Source: Paraburkholderia unamae (GTDB taxonomy: Bacteria; Pseudomonadota; Gammaproteobacteria; Burkholderiales; Burkholderiaceae). Taken from it: a stretch of 64,000 nucleotides of DNA. The DNA lies in the NCBI RefSeq assembly GCF_003268775.1, contig NZ_QLSU01000004.1, forward strand, positions 62,001 through 126,000. Reading direction: 5' to 3'. The position numbers were made by a program, and so were the translations under genes. Numbering within the stretch: position 1 is the first letter of the stretch; every line of letters begins with the position of its first letter. The notes beneath the pieces are model-generated. The model worked only from the letters and a program-made list of their open reading frames with translations. It was not told the origin of the DNA and made no database searches. Shown here piece by piece: positions 24,987 to 33,694 of the stretch.

Positions 24987-26501
24987 ATGAATGCCCATGA
25001 AAACGCCGCCCTCGCGGGCGAGGCGGCCGGCCTCGAAATCGAGAGCCACTCGATCGACTACATCCCCGAGCGCGAGCGTCACGCGAAGCTCAGTAGCCAG
25101 GGTCCGTTCTGGTTCCTCGGCAACTTCCACTTCTTCACGATCTCGATCGGCTTCGTGGGCCCGAGCATCGGCCTCTCCGCTGGCTGGACCACGCTGGCGG
25201 GGGCGCTCGGCATCATGTTCGGCACGATCTTCATGGCGTTCCACGGCTCGCAGGGCCCGGATATGGGCCTGCCGCAGATGATCCAGTCGCGCGCGCAGTT
25301 CGGCTATCGCGGCGTCGCGCTCGCGCTGCTCGCCACGCTGTTCGTGTTCGTGGGCTTCAACGTCGTGAACATCTCGCTCATCATGGACGGCCTGAAGAAC
25401 GTGTTCGGCGTGAATCCCGCAGTGGTGGCGATCGCGGCGTCGATCGTGGGCGGCGCGCTCGCGATCTTCGGGCACGATCTCATGCACAAGGCGTTCAAGT
25501 GGGCACTGATCGCGACGCTGCCGCTCTACGCGATCGTGACGGTTGCTCTTGCGTTTGGTGCAGGCAAGGGCGCTGCGTCCATTCCCGCCATTCCCGCCGT
25601 GGCGTCGGGCGCGCACCTCGGCTTCAACTGGGTCGCGTTCCTCACGCAATTCGCCATTGGCGCGAGCTACAACATCTCGTACGCGCCCTATGTTTCGGAC
25701 TACTCGCGCTATTTGCCGAAGCACACCAGCCGCGCGAAGCTGATTTCGGCCATTTTCCTCGGTGCGTCGCTTTCGGGTGCGTGGATGATCGGTCTCGGCG
25801 CATGGCTCGCGCAGCAACTGAAGGCCTCCGATGCGCTCGTCGCGCTCAACCAGGTTGGCGCGTCGCTGTTTCCGGGCTGCGGCAGCCTGCTGGTCGTCGT
25901 TTCGGTGGTGGGCTTCCTGCCGATCATCGCACTCAATACGTACAGCGCCATGCTCACGCTGCTCACGGGCGTAGACTCGTTTCGCAAGATCAAGCCCACG
26001 CGTGGCGCGCGCATTGGCGCGGTCATGGCGATCAGCGCAATCGTGATGGCGTGCACGCTCTCGATCAGAGGCAATGGCGTGGCGTTGCTCAACACCTTCC
26101 TCGTGCTGATGCTGTACTTCCTCGTGCCGTGGACCTCCGTGAATCTCGTGGACTACTTTTTCGTGCGCAAGGGCCGTTACGCGATCTCGCACTTCTTCAC
26201 GCCGCAGGGGATTTACGGCGCGTGGCAGGCGCGCGGGATCGTTGCGTACCTGATCGGTTTTGCCGCGATGATTCCGTTCTTCGCCATCGTCGACAACGAA
26301 TCGGGCAAGGAGATCTTCGTCGGTTACTTCGCACATCTGATGGATGGCATCGATCTCGCCTGGCTGGTCGGGCTGGTCGTTGCGGGTGCGAGCTATTACG
26401 CGTTGAGCCGCTCGCTCGATCTGCGCGCGGAAGAGAAGGTGATTCGCACCATCAAGGAAAGCGATATTGTCGCAATGGCGCGGCAGTCGGCAGGGCATTG
26501 A
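24987..26501 (+). CDS. NCS1-family (purine-cytosine-type) permease
   Basis: A 504-residue transporter with about 12 membrane helices. The cytosolic N-terminus SHSIDYIPERERHAKLSSQG and the helix-1 segment FWFLGNFHFFTISIGFVGPS are typical of nucleobase-cation symporter 1 proteins. It lies 58 bases after the ureohydrolase with AGGAGA before the ATG, so they form one operon. The likely cargo is the guanidino substrate, by context only. Confidence 0.87.
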   Translation: MNAHENAALAGEAAGLEIESHSIDYIPERERHAKLSSQGPFWFLGNFHFFTISIGFVGPSIGLSAGWTTLAGALGIMFGTIFMAFHGSQGPDMGLPQMIQSRAQFGYRGVALALLATLFVFVGFNVVNISLIMDGLKNVFGVNPAVVAIAASIVGGALAIFGHDLMHKAFKWALIATLPLYAIVTVALAFGAGKGAASIPAIPAVASGAHLGFNWVAFLTQFAIGASYNISYAPYVSDYSRYLPKHTSRAKLISAIFLGASLSGAWMIGLGAWLAQQLKASDALVALNQVGASLFPGCGSLLVVVSVVGFLPIIALNTYSAMLTLLTGVDSFRKIKPTRGARIGAVMAISAIVMACTLSIRGNGVALLNTFLVLMLYFLVPWTSVNLVDYFFVRKGRYAISHFFTPQGIYGAWQARGIVAYLIGFAAMIPFFAIVDNESGKEIFVGYFAHLMDGIDLAWLVGLVVAGASYYALSRSLDLRAEEKVIRTIKESDIVAMARQSAGH

Positions 26502-26530
26502 CGTACGGGTAACGTCTCGCCTGAAAAGAC

Positions 26531-26566
26531 AAAGGGCGCAACGGCAAAAACCGTTGCGCCCTTTTT
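26531..26566 (+). terminator. Terminator of the ureohydrolase-permease operon
   Basis: A 14-base perfect stem (26531-26544 and 26551-26564) with a CAAAAA loop and T-run 26562-26566. The A-rich 5' side means it may also work for hpnH on the minus strand only poorly, since hpnH ends at 26612 to its right. Confidence 0.93.
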
Positions 26567-26611
26567 GCTGGCTTTCCGCGCGAGGCGGAAAGCGAAGCGA
26601 ATCAAAGCGTA

Positions 26612-27763
26612 TTAGCTAGCCGCGACCGTCACCGGCTTCTTCGTCTTGGCCGCGCTCTTGATTTCTTCGAGCTTGATCTCGACGTGACGCGAGAACACGT
26701 ATTCAGCCGGACGCGCGCCTTCGAGCGGGATGTCCTTCGCGAACGCGCCCGTGGTGCGCGCGCCCGTAAGGGCAATGCGCGCGGCCTTGAGCGGGTGCGC
26801 GACCGTGTCCATCACGGCCGTCGCTTCGAAGCCGCAGTGGACCATGCAGTCCGCGCACTTCTCATACTTGCCCGTGCCGTACTTGTCCCAGTCCGTCGTT
26901 TCCATCAGTTCCTTGAAGGTCTTCACGTAACCTTCGCCGACCAGATAGCACGGCTTTTGCCAGCCGAACACCGTGCGCGCCGGGTTGCCCCAGGGCGTGC
27001 ACTGGTAGGTCTGGTTGCCCGCGAGGAAGTCGAGGAACAGGCTCGACTGGCTGAACGACCACTTCTTGCCGTTGTTGCCGCGCTTGAAGATCTCGCGGAA
27101 CAGGTTCTTGGTCTTGTCGCGGTTCAGGAAGTGCTGCTGATCCGGCGCGCGCTCATAGGCATAGCCCGGCGACACCGTGATGCCGTCCACGCCGATCTCG
27201 CCGACCGTGTCGAAGAACTTCGCCACGCGCTCGGGCACGGCGTCGTTGAACAGCGTGCAGTTGATGTTCACGCGGAAGCCGCGACGCTTGGCTTCCTTGA
27301 TGGCCGCGACGGCCTTGTCGTACACGCCGTCCTGCGAGACCGAATGGTCGTGCGCTTCGCGGTCGCCGTCCAGGTGTACCGACCAGACGAAATACGGATT
27401 CGGCTGGTAGTCGTCCATCTTCTTTTCCATGAGCAGCGCGTTCGTGCACAGGTACACGAACTTCTTGCGCGCCATGATGCCCTTCACGATCTGCGGCATT
27501 TCCTTGTGCAGCAGCGGCTCGCCGCCTGCGATGGAAACGACCGGCGCGCCGCACTCATCGACGGCTTCCAGGCACTCTTGCAGCGACAGGCGCTGGTTCA
27601 GGATGGGATCCGGATAGTCGATCTTGCCGCAGCCATTGCAGGCGAGATTGCAGCGGAACAGCGGCTCGAGCATGAGCGCGAGCGGATAGCGTTTGTTGCC
27701 GCTGAAATGCTGGCGGAAGATGTACGAGCCAACGCGGACTTTTTGTAGCAGCGGAATAGACAA
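26612..27763 (-). CDS. hpnH: Radical SAM adenosylhopane synthase HpnH
   Basis: A 383-residue radical SAM enzyme. The 4Fe-4S cluster motif C-x3-C-x2-C is C38-C42-C45 (RCNLACNGCGK), followed by the SAM-binding SIAGGEPLL. HpnH joins a 5'-deoxyadenosyl group to hopene to make adenosylhopane, the entry to extended hopanoids. The start is a TTG at 27763 with a full AGGAGG seven bases before it; no ATG fits. It lies 12 bases after the ispH stop, and its ribosome site touches that stop codon. Confidence 0.94.
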   Translation of the reverse strand: MSIPLLQKVRVGSYIFRQHFSGNKRYPLALMLEPLFRCNLACNGCGKIDYPDPILNQRLSLQECLEAVDECGAPVVSIAGGEPLLHKEMPQIVKGIMARKKFVYLCTNALLMEKKMDDYQPNPYFVWSVHLDGDREAHDHSVSQDGVYDKAVAAIKEAKRRGFRVNINCTLFNDAVPERVAKFFDTVGEIGVDGITVSPGYAYERAPDQQHFLNRDKTKNLFREIFKRGNNGKKWSFSQSSLFLDFLAGNQTYQCTPWGNPARTVFGWQKPCYLVGEGYVKTFKELMETTDWDKYGTGKYEKCADCMVHCGFEATAVMDTVAHPLKAARIALTGARTTGAFAKDIPLEGARPAEYVFSRHVEIKLEEIKSAAKTKKPVTVAAS

Positions 27764-27775
27764 AGTGTGTCCTCC

Positions 27776-28720
27776 TTAAACTTCGCGCGCGACGAGCGGT
27801 TGCAACAGCTTCGACGGCAGCTTGAATTCGACTTTTTCCTCACGGCCCGCCATCGTCGACACCTCGACAGGCCCTAACGCGCGCAGCGCGTCAATCACGT
27901 TCTCAACCATTTCCTCGGGCGCCGATGCGCCGGCCGTGATGCCGACCGTCTGCACATTGGCGAACCACTCCGACTTCACTTCCGAGCCGTCGGCCACGAG
28001 ATAGCTCGGCACACCCGTTTCGCTGCCGATTTCGCGCAGGCGATTCGAGTTCGAGCTGTTCGTCGCGCCAACGACCAGCAGCACTTCCACCAGATCCGAC
28101 AGTTCACGCACTGCGGCCTGCCGGTTCTGCGTCGCGTAGCAGATGTCGCGCGTGTCCGGACCGACGATGTCGGAGAACCGTGCGAGCAGCGCGTCGATGA
28201 TGCCGCGCGTGTCGTCCACCGAAAGCGTGGTTTGCGTCACGTAAGCGAGCGGCGCATCGAGCGGCAGATCGAGCTTCGAAACATCGGCTTCGCTCTGCAC
28301 GAGCAGCACGGTGCCGGGGATCTGGCCAATCGTGCCTTCCACTTCGGGGTGACCGGCGTGGCCGATCAGGATCAGCGTGCGGCCCGCTGCAACGTACTGG
28401 CGGCCCTGCACATGAACCTTCGTGACGAGCGGGCAGGTGGCGTCGAGCACGTCGAGGTCGCGTTCCTCGGCGGCGCGTTCCACGGTCTTCGCTACGCCGT
28501 GCGCGCTGAAGATCGCGACGGCGCCTTCGGGCACTTCGTCGAGCTCTTCCACGAAACGCGCGCCCTTGTTGCGCAGGTTTTCGACCACGTGCCGGTTGTG
28601 GACGATCTCATGGCGCACGTAGACGGGCGCGCCGTGCTTCTGCAAAGCGCGATCGACAATTTCGATAGCGCGGACAACCCCCGCACAAAAGCCGCGGGGT
28701 TGGGCAAGGATCACTCGCAT
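27776..28720 (-). CDS. ispH: 4-hydroxy-3-methylbut-2-enyl diphosphate reductase IspH
   Basis: A 314-residue Fe-S enzyme of the MEP pathway that makes IPP and DMAPP. The three cluster cysteines are C12 (GFCAGV), C96 (DATCPLV) and C194 ([10 protein letters not shown]), and TNSSNSNRL is also conserved. It sits upstream of hpnH in one minus-strand operon. In Burkholderiaceae the ispH next to hpnH is often a second copy beside a housekeeping one; the presence of another cannot be judged here. It would supply precursors for squalene. Confidence 0.94.
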   Translation of the reverse strand: MRVILAQPRGFCAGVVRAIEIVDRALQKHGAPVYVRHEIVHNRHVVENLRNKGARFVEELDEVPEGAVAIFSAHGVAKTVERAAEERDLDVLDATCPLVTKVHVQGRQYVAAGRTLILIGHAGHPEVEGTIGQIPGTVLLVQSEADVSKLDLPLDAPLAYVTQTTLSVDDTRGIIDALLARFSDIVGPDTRDICYATQNRQAAVRELSDLVEVLLVVGATNSSNSNRLREIGSETGVPSYLVADGSEVKSEWFANVQTVGITAGASAPEEMVENVIDALRALGPVEVSTMAGREEKVEFKLPSKLLQPLVAREV

Positions 28721-29142
28721 AAGGTGGCGAACTCCGACTGCCGCAGAAGGCGAGCGAGTCGGTAAAAATGACCTGATCGCTGCGGCTGTCTATTTAATAT
28801 GAATACCAATAATTCCGTCTGAGGGGGGACGGAGTAAAAACCAGACGCGCATTTTAACCCCTTCGCCGCCGGTTTGCTGCGTGGCGCGCGACGAGGTGCG
28901 GCGCGCACGCGACGGTCGCACTCGCGCTCGCGCCGGATGCGCCCGAAAAGCCCGCCGCATGGCCCTTGCGCCGTACCGGCAACGTCGCGCCCGCAGCGCC
29001 CGCGGCGTGGGGTTCAGCGCGATTTCGAACGCGGTCGGTTCGCCCTTGCGCGGTGCAACATGGCGCGGGAACCCTTAAACTATCGCGTCCTGCGGCCGCC
29101 GGGAGGGCGCCCGCAGGATACGACCCCATTCTGGACGCCTTG
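28721..29142. other. Divergent promoter region of ispH-hpnH and hpnC-hpnB
   Basis: No gene is supported in this 422-base gap. The left part (28760-28860) is AT-richer and holds TTTAATATGAATACC on the plus strand, a likely ispH promoter zone on the other. The right part is GC-rich. TAAACT at 29076-29081 could be a -10 for hpnC, without a clear -35. Confidence 0.4.
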
Positions 29143-30012
29143 ATGGAACCCGACCACTACGACGATTTTCCGGTAGCGCGCGTGTTGCTGCCGAAGGCGC
29201 TGCGCGCGCCTGTCGGCGTGATCTACCACGTCGCGCGCACGCTCGACGACATCGCGGACGAAGGCGACTGGAGCCCCGAGGAGCGTCACACGCGCCTCGC
29301 CGATTTTCGCGAAGGGCTGAACGCCGTGGCCGAAGGCCGCCCGGCGACGGTGCACCCCATGCTGTTCGCGAAGCTCGCGAACGTGGTGCGCCAGAACCGG
29401 CTGCCGCTCGCGCCTTTCTACGATCTCGTCACGGCGTTCGATCAGGACATCGACACGACGCGCTATGCCGACCGCTTCGAGCTGATGGACTTCTGCCGGC
29501 GCTCGGCGAACCCGATCGGCCACTTGATGCTGCATCTGATCCATGAAGCGACGCCCGACAATCTCGCCGATTCCGACGCAATCTGCACCGCGTTGCAGCT
29601 CATCACCTTCTTGCAGGACGTGAGCGCCGACTGGGCGCGCGGCCGCATCTACCTGCCGCTGGCCGAGCGCGAGCGCTTTGGCGTGAGCGAAGCGCAGATC
29701 GCCGCGGGCCGGGTCGACGACGCCTGGCGCGCGCTGATGGCGCACGAGGTGGCGCGTGCGCGCTCGCTGATGGTGAGCGGCGCGCCGCTCGCGCTGCGCG
29801 TGCCGGGGCGCTTCGGCCTCGAACTGTGCAGCGTCGTGCATGGCGGCCTGCGCATGCTCGATTGCATCGAGCGCGCCGGCTACGATGTATTGCGCGCGCG
29901 GCCCGTGCTGCGCGCACCCGACTGGACCGTCGTGCTCCTGCGCACGGCGGCTATGTGGCTGTCGCGCCGCGTGGGCGTGCGCGCGCCTTCGATCGAGAGG
30001 AACAACGCATGA
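29143..30012 (+). CDS. hpnC: Hydroxysqualene synthase HpnC
   Basis: A 289-residue squalene/phytoene synthase-family protein. HpnC converts presqualene diphosphate to hydroxysqualene, between HpnD and HpnE. The N-terminal HYDDFPVARVLLP is the HpnC signature; the Asp-rich motifs are DDIAD at 35-39 and the degenerate LQDVSAD later, where HpnD has DIDED. I start at ATG 29143 because homology begins there; the open frame reaches 28966. The stop overlaps the hpnB start (ATGA). Confidence 0.9.
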   Translation: MEPDHYDDFPVARVLLPKALRAPVGVIYHVARTLDDIADEGDWSPEERHTRLADFREGLNAVAEGRPATVHPMLFAKLANVVRQNRLPLAPFYDLVTAFDQDIDTTRYADRFELMDFCRRSANPIGHLMLHLIHEATPDNLADSDAICTALQLITFLQDVSADWARGRIYLPLAERERFGVSEAQIAAGRVDDAWRALMAHEVARARSLMVSGAPLALRVPGRFGLELCSVVHGGLRMLDCIERAGYDVLRARPVLRAPDWTVVLLRTAAMWLSRRVGVRAPSIERNNA

Positions 30013-31187
30013 CTACGACCATCCTGTTTGCCGTTTCTTGCCTCTCGCTGGTGATCTGGCTCGTCCTGCTGTTCGGCCGCGGCGGCTTCTGGCGCGCGCG
30101 CCCGGCCCAGGCGCTGCCGCTCGTCGAACCCGCGTCAGGCTGGCCCGCCGCCTGCGCCGTGGTGCCCGCGCGCAATGAGGCCGATGCGATCGGCGAGGCC
30201 GTGAGCTCGCTGCTCCAGCAGAACTATGGCGGCGAATTCCACGTGATCGTGATCGACGACCACAGCACCGACGGCACGGCCGAAGCGGCCCGCGCCGCCG
30301 CGCTCGCGCTGCAATGCCCGGAAAAGCTCAGCGTGATCACCGCGAAGCCGCTGCCCGCGGGCTGGTCGGGCAAGGTGTGGGCGCAGTCGCAAGGCATCGA
30401 GGCCGTGCGCACGCTCAAGCTGCCCGCCGACTACCTGCTGCTCACCGACGCCGACATCGGCCACCCGCCCGAGGCGCTCGCGCAACTCGTGGTGCGCGCG
30501 CAGGCAGAAGGCCGCGATCTCGTCTCGCTGATGGTGCGTCTGCGCTGCGACTCGTTCTGGGAGAAGGCGCTGATCCCGGCGTTCGTGTTCTTCTTCGCGA
30601 AGCTCTACCCGTTCTCGTGGGTGAACAACCCGAAGAACCGCACGGCGGCCGCGGCCGGCGGCTGCATGCTGGTGCGCCGCCAGGCGCTCGAAGAGGCGGG
30701 CGGCATCGAGTCGATCCGCGCCGAACTGATCGACGATTGCAGCCTGGCCGCGCGCATCAAGCACCGTGGCGAGGGGCATCACCCGATCCGGCTCGACGTT
30801 GCCGCGAAGAGCGTGTCGCTGCGCCCGTACGATTCGTGGAAGGACATCTGGAACATGATCGCGCGCACGGCGTTCACGCAACTGCACTACTCGGCGTGGC
30901 AGCTCGCGGGCACGCTCCTCGGCATGACGGTGATCTATCTCGCGCCGCCCGTCGTTGCGCTCGTGCTCGGCCCGAAGGGCTGGCCCGCGTGGCTCGCGTG
31001 GGCGCTGATGTGCTGCGCCTACTCGCCGATGCTCGCCTATTACCGTCGCTCGCCTTTGTGGGCGCCGTTCCTGCCGCTCGTCGCGCTGTTCTACGTGGGC
31101 GCGACGTTCGCTTCGGCATGGCGCTTCTGGCGCGGCAAGGGCGGACAGTGGAAGGCGCGCGTGCAGGCGCCGGCGCAAGGACGTTGA
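30009..31187 (+). CDS. hpnB: Hopanoid-associated family 2 glycosyltransferase HpnB
   Basis: A 392-residue membrane glycosyltransferase. A first helix (~4-22) anchors the protein; the GT2 domain follows with ACAVVPARNEADAIGE, the Asp-containing VIDDHSTDGT and the metal-binding TDADIGH. Three or four C-terminal helices (~290-375) end it. HpnB is found with hopanoid genes and is thought to add a sugar to a hopanoid head group; the reaction is less well proven than for the other Hpn enzymes. It is co-translated with hpnC. Confidence 0.88.
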   Translation: MTTTILFAVSCLSLVIWLVLLFGRGGFWRARPAQALPLVEPASGWPAACAVVPARNEADAIGEAVSSLLQQNYGGEFHVIVIDDHSTDGTAEAARAAALALQCPEKLSVITAKPLPAGWSGKVWAQSQGIEAVRTLKLPADYLLLTDADIGHPPEALAQLVVRAQAEGRDLVSLMVRLRCDSFWEKALIPAFVFFFAKLYPFSWVNNPKNRTAAAAGGCMLVRRQALEEAGGIESIRAELIDDCSLAARIKHRGEGHHPIRLDVAAKSVSLRPYDSWKDIWNMIARTAFTQLHYSAWQLAGTLLGMTVIYLAPPVVALVLGPKGWPAWLAWALMCCAYSPMLAYYRRSPLWAPFLPLVALFYVGATFASAWRFWRGKGGQWKARVQAPAQGR

Positions 31188-31217
31188 TCGTCTGCGAAAT
31201 CCGGCAACGGATGAAGT

Positions 31218-31250
31218 AAAAAAGGGCGCCTCGGCGCCCTTTCTGCTTTT
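31218..31250. terminator. Bidirectional terminator between hpnB and a convergent gene
   Basis: AAAGGGCGCC (31221-31230) and GGCGCCCTTT (31233-31242) form a 10-base stem. The A-run 31218-31223 gives a good T-run on the minus strand, and TTTCTGCTTTT serves the plus strand. Confidence 0.87.
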
Positions 31251-31267
31251 CGATGTCCGCTCGCGCG

Positions 31268-31975
31268 TTAGCGCTGCGTGAGCATCATATACATCTGCAC
31301 GACGATATCGGGCGAAAACGTGAACGGCACCCAGCCGTGACCCGTGTGGCGCATCACGAGCAGGCGGTCGCCGTTGGACTGCTTCTGCACGGCCATCACC
31401 GGGTTTTTCGTCGAGGCGAAACGCCAGCCGGGCGGAATGCCGGGCGGCGGTTCGGGCTGCATCGAGGCGCGCGCGTTCGCCAGCTCCTCGATCATCTGGC
31501 CGATCTGCACCGCGTTGAGCGTGACCGTCTGGCCGCCGATCGTCAGCGTGATCTCGTTTTGCGTCGGGCGCGCCACGAGCAGTTCGGGCGGCGCCCCGGC
31601 GGCGGCCGGTTCGGCGGTCTCGACTGCGCTCACGGCTTCGACGGTTTCAGCGGCTTCGACAGGTTCAGCAGGCACGACGGATTCAACGGGCACGACAGGT
31701 TCAACGGGTTCAATGGGTTCGACGTGTTCACGTGCTTCGGCAACTGCCACGGCTTCGGTGGAGGCAGCGGCTTCGGCTTCCGGCGTCGCGGCGAGCGACG
31801 TCGCCACAGCGTCGGCTGCGCTCACGGCTTCCACTTCGCTGCTTGCAACGGGAGACGTCTGGAGGGGTTCGGCGGCTGCGCGTTCATCGGCGCGCGTGCC
31901 CTGTACTGCGGCGGCGGCCTGAATGAGCTGATCGACGCCAGCTGCGAGCACGCCAATCTGTTCTTGAAGATTCAT
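31268..31975 (-). CDS. Conserved-type hypothetical protein with Val/Pro/Glu repeat region
   Basis: A 235-residue protein of unknown function. Residues 1-30 look like an amphipathic helix (MNLQEQIGVLAAGVDQLIQA). Residues ~40-130 are a low-complexity Ala/Val/Glu region with tandem EPV-type units (VEPIEPVEPVVPVESVVPAE). The last ~100 residues have normal composition: EITLTIGGQTVTLNAVQIGQ, then GIPPGWRFASTKNPVMAVQK and a segment ending FSPDIVVQMYMMLTQ. No signal peptide or membrane helix. It may be co-transcribed with hpnA, which ends 112 bases upstream. Confidence 0.7.
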   Translation of the reverse strand: MNLQEQIGVLAAGVDQLIQAAAAVQGTRADERAAAEPLQTSPVASSEVEAVSAADAVATSLAATPEAEAAASTEAVAVAEAREHVEPIEPVEPVVPVESVVPAEPVEAAETVEAVSAVETAEPAAAGAPPELLVARPTQNEITLTIGGQTVTLNAVQIGQMIEELANARASMQPEPPPGIPPGWRFASTKNPVMAVQKQSNGDRLLVMRHTGHGWVPFTFSPDIVVQMYMMLTQR

Positions 31976-32087
31976 GCGAGGCTTCTCAGGTAAGACCTGC
32001 GATTTTACCCATAGCGCGCCTGCATTGCCTTCCGGGAGTTGTACGCATGTCGCAACAAAAGTTGTAACAATTTGCTGGGCTTGCTTG

Positions 32088-33125
32088 TTATTTGGCGTTC
32101 AGATAGCCCGCTTCGCGGAACCACGCAAGCGCATCCTTCAGCCCTTCGCGATACGGCCGCGCGTGATAACCGAGCTCGCGCTCCGCTTTCGCCGAGGTGA
32201 AATACATCTTGTTTTTCGACATCTTGAGCGCGTCGACGGTCACGAACGGCTCGCGCTTCGTGAAGCGTGCCACGGCTTCTGCGCCCATCGCGAGCGGGTA
32301 GAGCGGCCAGCGCGGCAGCGCGATGGTGGGCGGCTTGCGGCCCACCATGCCGGCGATGTCGGCGAGCATTTGCTGGAGCGGCAGGTTCTCGCCGCCGAGG
32401 ATATAGCGCTCGCCGATGCGCCCGCGCTCCAGCGCGAGGAAGTGGCCGTTCGCGACGTCGTCGACGTGCACGAGGTTCAGGCCCGTGTCGACGAACGCGG
32501 GAATCTTGCCGGTGGCGGCTTCCACGATGATGCGCCCCGTGGGCGTGGGCTTCACGTCGCGCGGGCCGATCGGCGTGGACGGATTGACGATCACGGCGGG
32601 CAGGCCGTCGCGCTCGATCATGCGCTCCACGGCGCGCTCCGAGAGCACCTTGCTGCGCTTGTACACGCCGATTGCCTGCTCGGCCGTGAGCGGCGAGGTT
32701 TCGTCGGCGGAGTTGCCCGAGCTCGTCACCTTGAGCGTCGCCACGCTGCTCGTGTAGACGATGCGCTCCACACCCGCTTCGAGCGCCGCGCGCATCGTGG
32801 CCTCGGCGCCTTCGAGATTGGCGCGCTCGATTTCGTGCGGATCGGGCGCCCACAGGCGATAGTCGGCGGCCACGTGGAAGAGGTAGCGCACGCCGGCAAG
32901 CGCCTGGCGCATCGAAGCGGCGTCGCGCATGTCGCCGGTGACGATCTCGGCGTCGAGCGCTTCGAGGTTCTTGCGCGGACTCGTCGCGCGCACCAGCACG
33001 CGCACGGCAAAGCCCTTTTCCTGCGCGATGCGGGCGACGGCCGAGCCGACGAAGCCGGACGCTCCGGTGATCAGCACGAGGTCCCGGTTGGCGCGGGACG
33101 TAGTGGCGCGGGCGGTGTCGGTCAT
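32088..33125 (-). CDS. hpnA: Hopanoid-associated NAD(P)-dependent sugar epimerase/dehydrogenase HpnA
   Basis: A 345-residue extended short-chain dehydrogenase. The Rossmann motif GASGFVG lies at about 21-27, and the catalytic Tyr-Lys pair is in VYKRSK with the Ser in YTSSVA. Conserved IGPRDVKPTPTG and the closing YREGLKDALAWFREAGYL match the HpnA family, which occurs in hopanoid clusters with HpnB; the precise substrate is not settled. It stands 900 bases after hpnB but on the opposite strand. Confidence 0.9.
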   Translation of the reverse strand: MTDTARATTSRANRDLVLITGASGFVGSAVARIAQEKGFAVRVLVRATSPRKNLEALDAEIVTGDMRDAASMRQALAGVRYLFHVAADYRLWAPDPHEIERANLEGAEATMRAALEAGVERIVYTSSVATLKVTSSGNSADETSPLTAEQAIGVYKRSKVLSERAVERMIERDGLPAVIVNPSTPIGPRDVKPTPTGRIIVEAATGKIPAFVDTGLNLVHVDDVANGHFLALERGRIGERYILGGENLPLQQMLADIAGMVGRKPPTIALPRWPLYPLAMGAEAVARFTKREPFVTVDALKMSKNKMYFTSAKAERELGYHARPYREGLKDALAWFREAGYLNAK

Positions 33126-33313
33126 TGCAGGGTGGCTTCCATGTTCGGGTGACGGCTTCGGGCGACGTCGCGGCGTGCGCGGCGCGACGTGGCACGGATT
33201 GTACGCGGCGCGGGCCTGGCTGTGCCTCGGCTCGCGCCCGGCGCGCTCGCGCGATGGCGTCTACAATGCCGACCGTATCGGCAGCGCAAGCATCAAATCA
33301 TGGAGATTGAACA

Positions 33314-33610
33314 ATGAGCGAACCGGATCTGGATACGCGCCTGGAAACGTACTATGTGCGCGTGCGCGGGACGGTGCAGGGCGTGGGCTTTCGTCACGCG
33401 ACGGTGCGCCAGGCGCACGCGCTGCGCATTCGCGGCTATGTCGCGAACATGGAGGACGGCTCGGTGGAAGCCGTGATCCAGGGCACGGCCAACCAGGTGG
33501 ACCGCATGCTGTCGTGGCTGCGCCACGGGCCGCCCGCCGCGCGCGTGAGTTCGGTGGAAAGCGAGGAGCGTACGAACGAAAAACGTTACGAGCGCTTCGA
33601 ACAGCACTGA
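33314..33610 (+). CDS. acyP: Acylphosphatase
   Basis: A 98-residue acylphosphatase. The phosphate loop GTVQGVGFRHAT carries the catalytic Arg, and the catalytic Asn is in GYVANMEDGSVEAV. It hydrolyses carboxyl-phosphate bonds such as acetyl phosphate in the cytosol. The start ATG 33314 follows a GGAGATTGA stretch. Single gene ending in a strong terminator. Confidence 0.94.
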   Translation: MSEPDLDTRLETYYVRVRGTVQGVGFRHATVRQAHALRIRGYVANMEDGSVEAVIQGTANQVDRMLSWLRHGPPAARVSSVESEERTNEKRYERFEQH

Positions 33611-33631
33611 CATCGCGCGCTAACCCAGCGC

Positions 33632-33674
33632 AAAAAAAAAGGCGGTGCGCCATGCAAAAGGCGCACCGCTTTTT
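33632..33674. terminator. Bidirectional terminator between acyP and egtD
   Basis: GCGGTGCGCC (33642-33651) pairs with GGCGCACCGC (33660-33669) across an eight-base loop. Five Ts follow on the plus strand and nine As precede it, giving Ts on the minus strand for egtD. Confidence 0.93.
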
Positions 33675-33694
33675 CGTTGCAGTTCAGATACCCC

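Noticed and set aside
24777..26498. 573-codon frame opposite the NCS1 permease
   Set aside because: Antisense shadow with charged low-complexity translation and no ribosome site.
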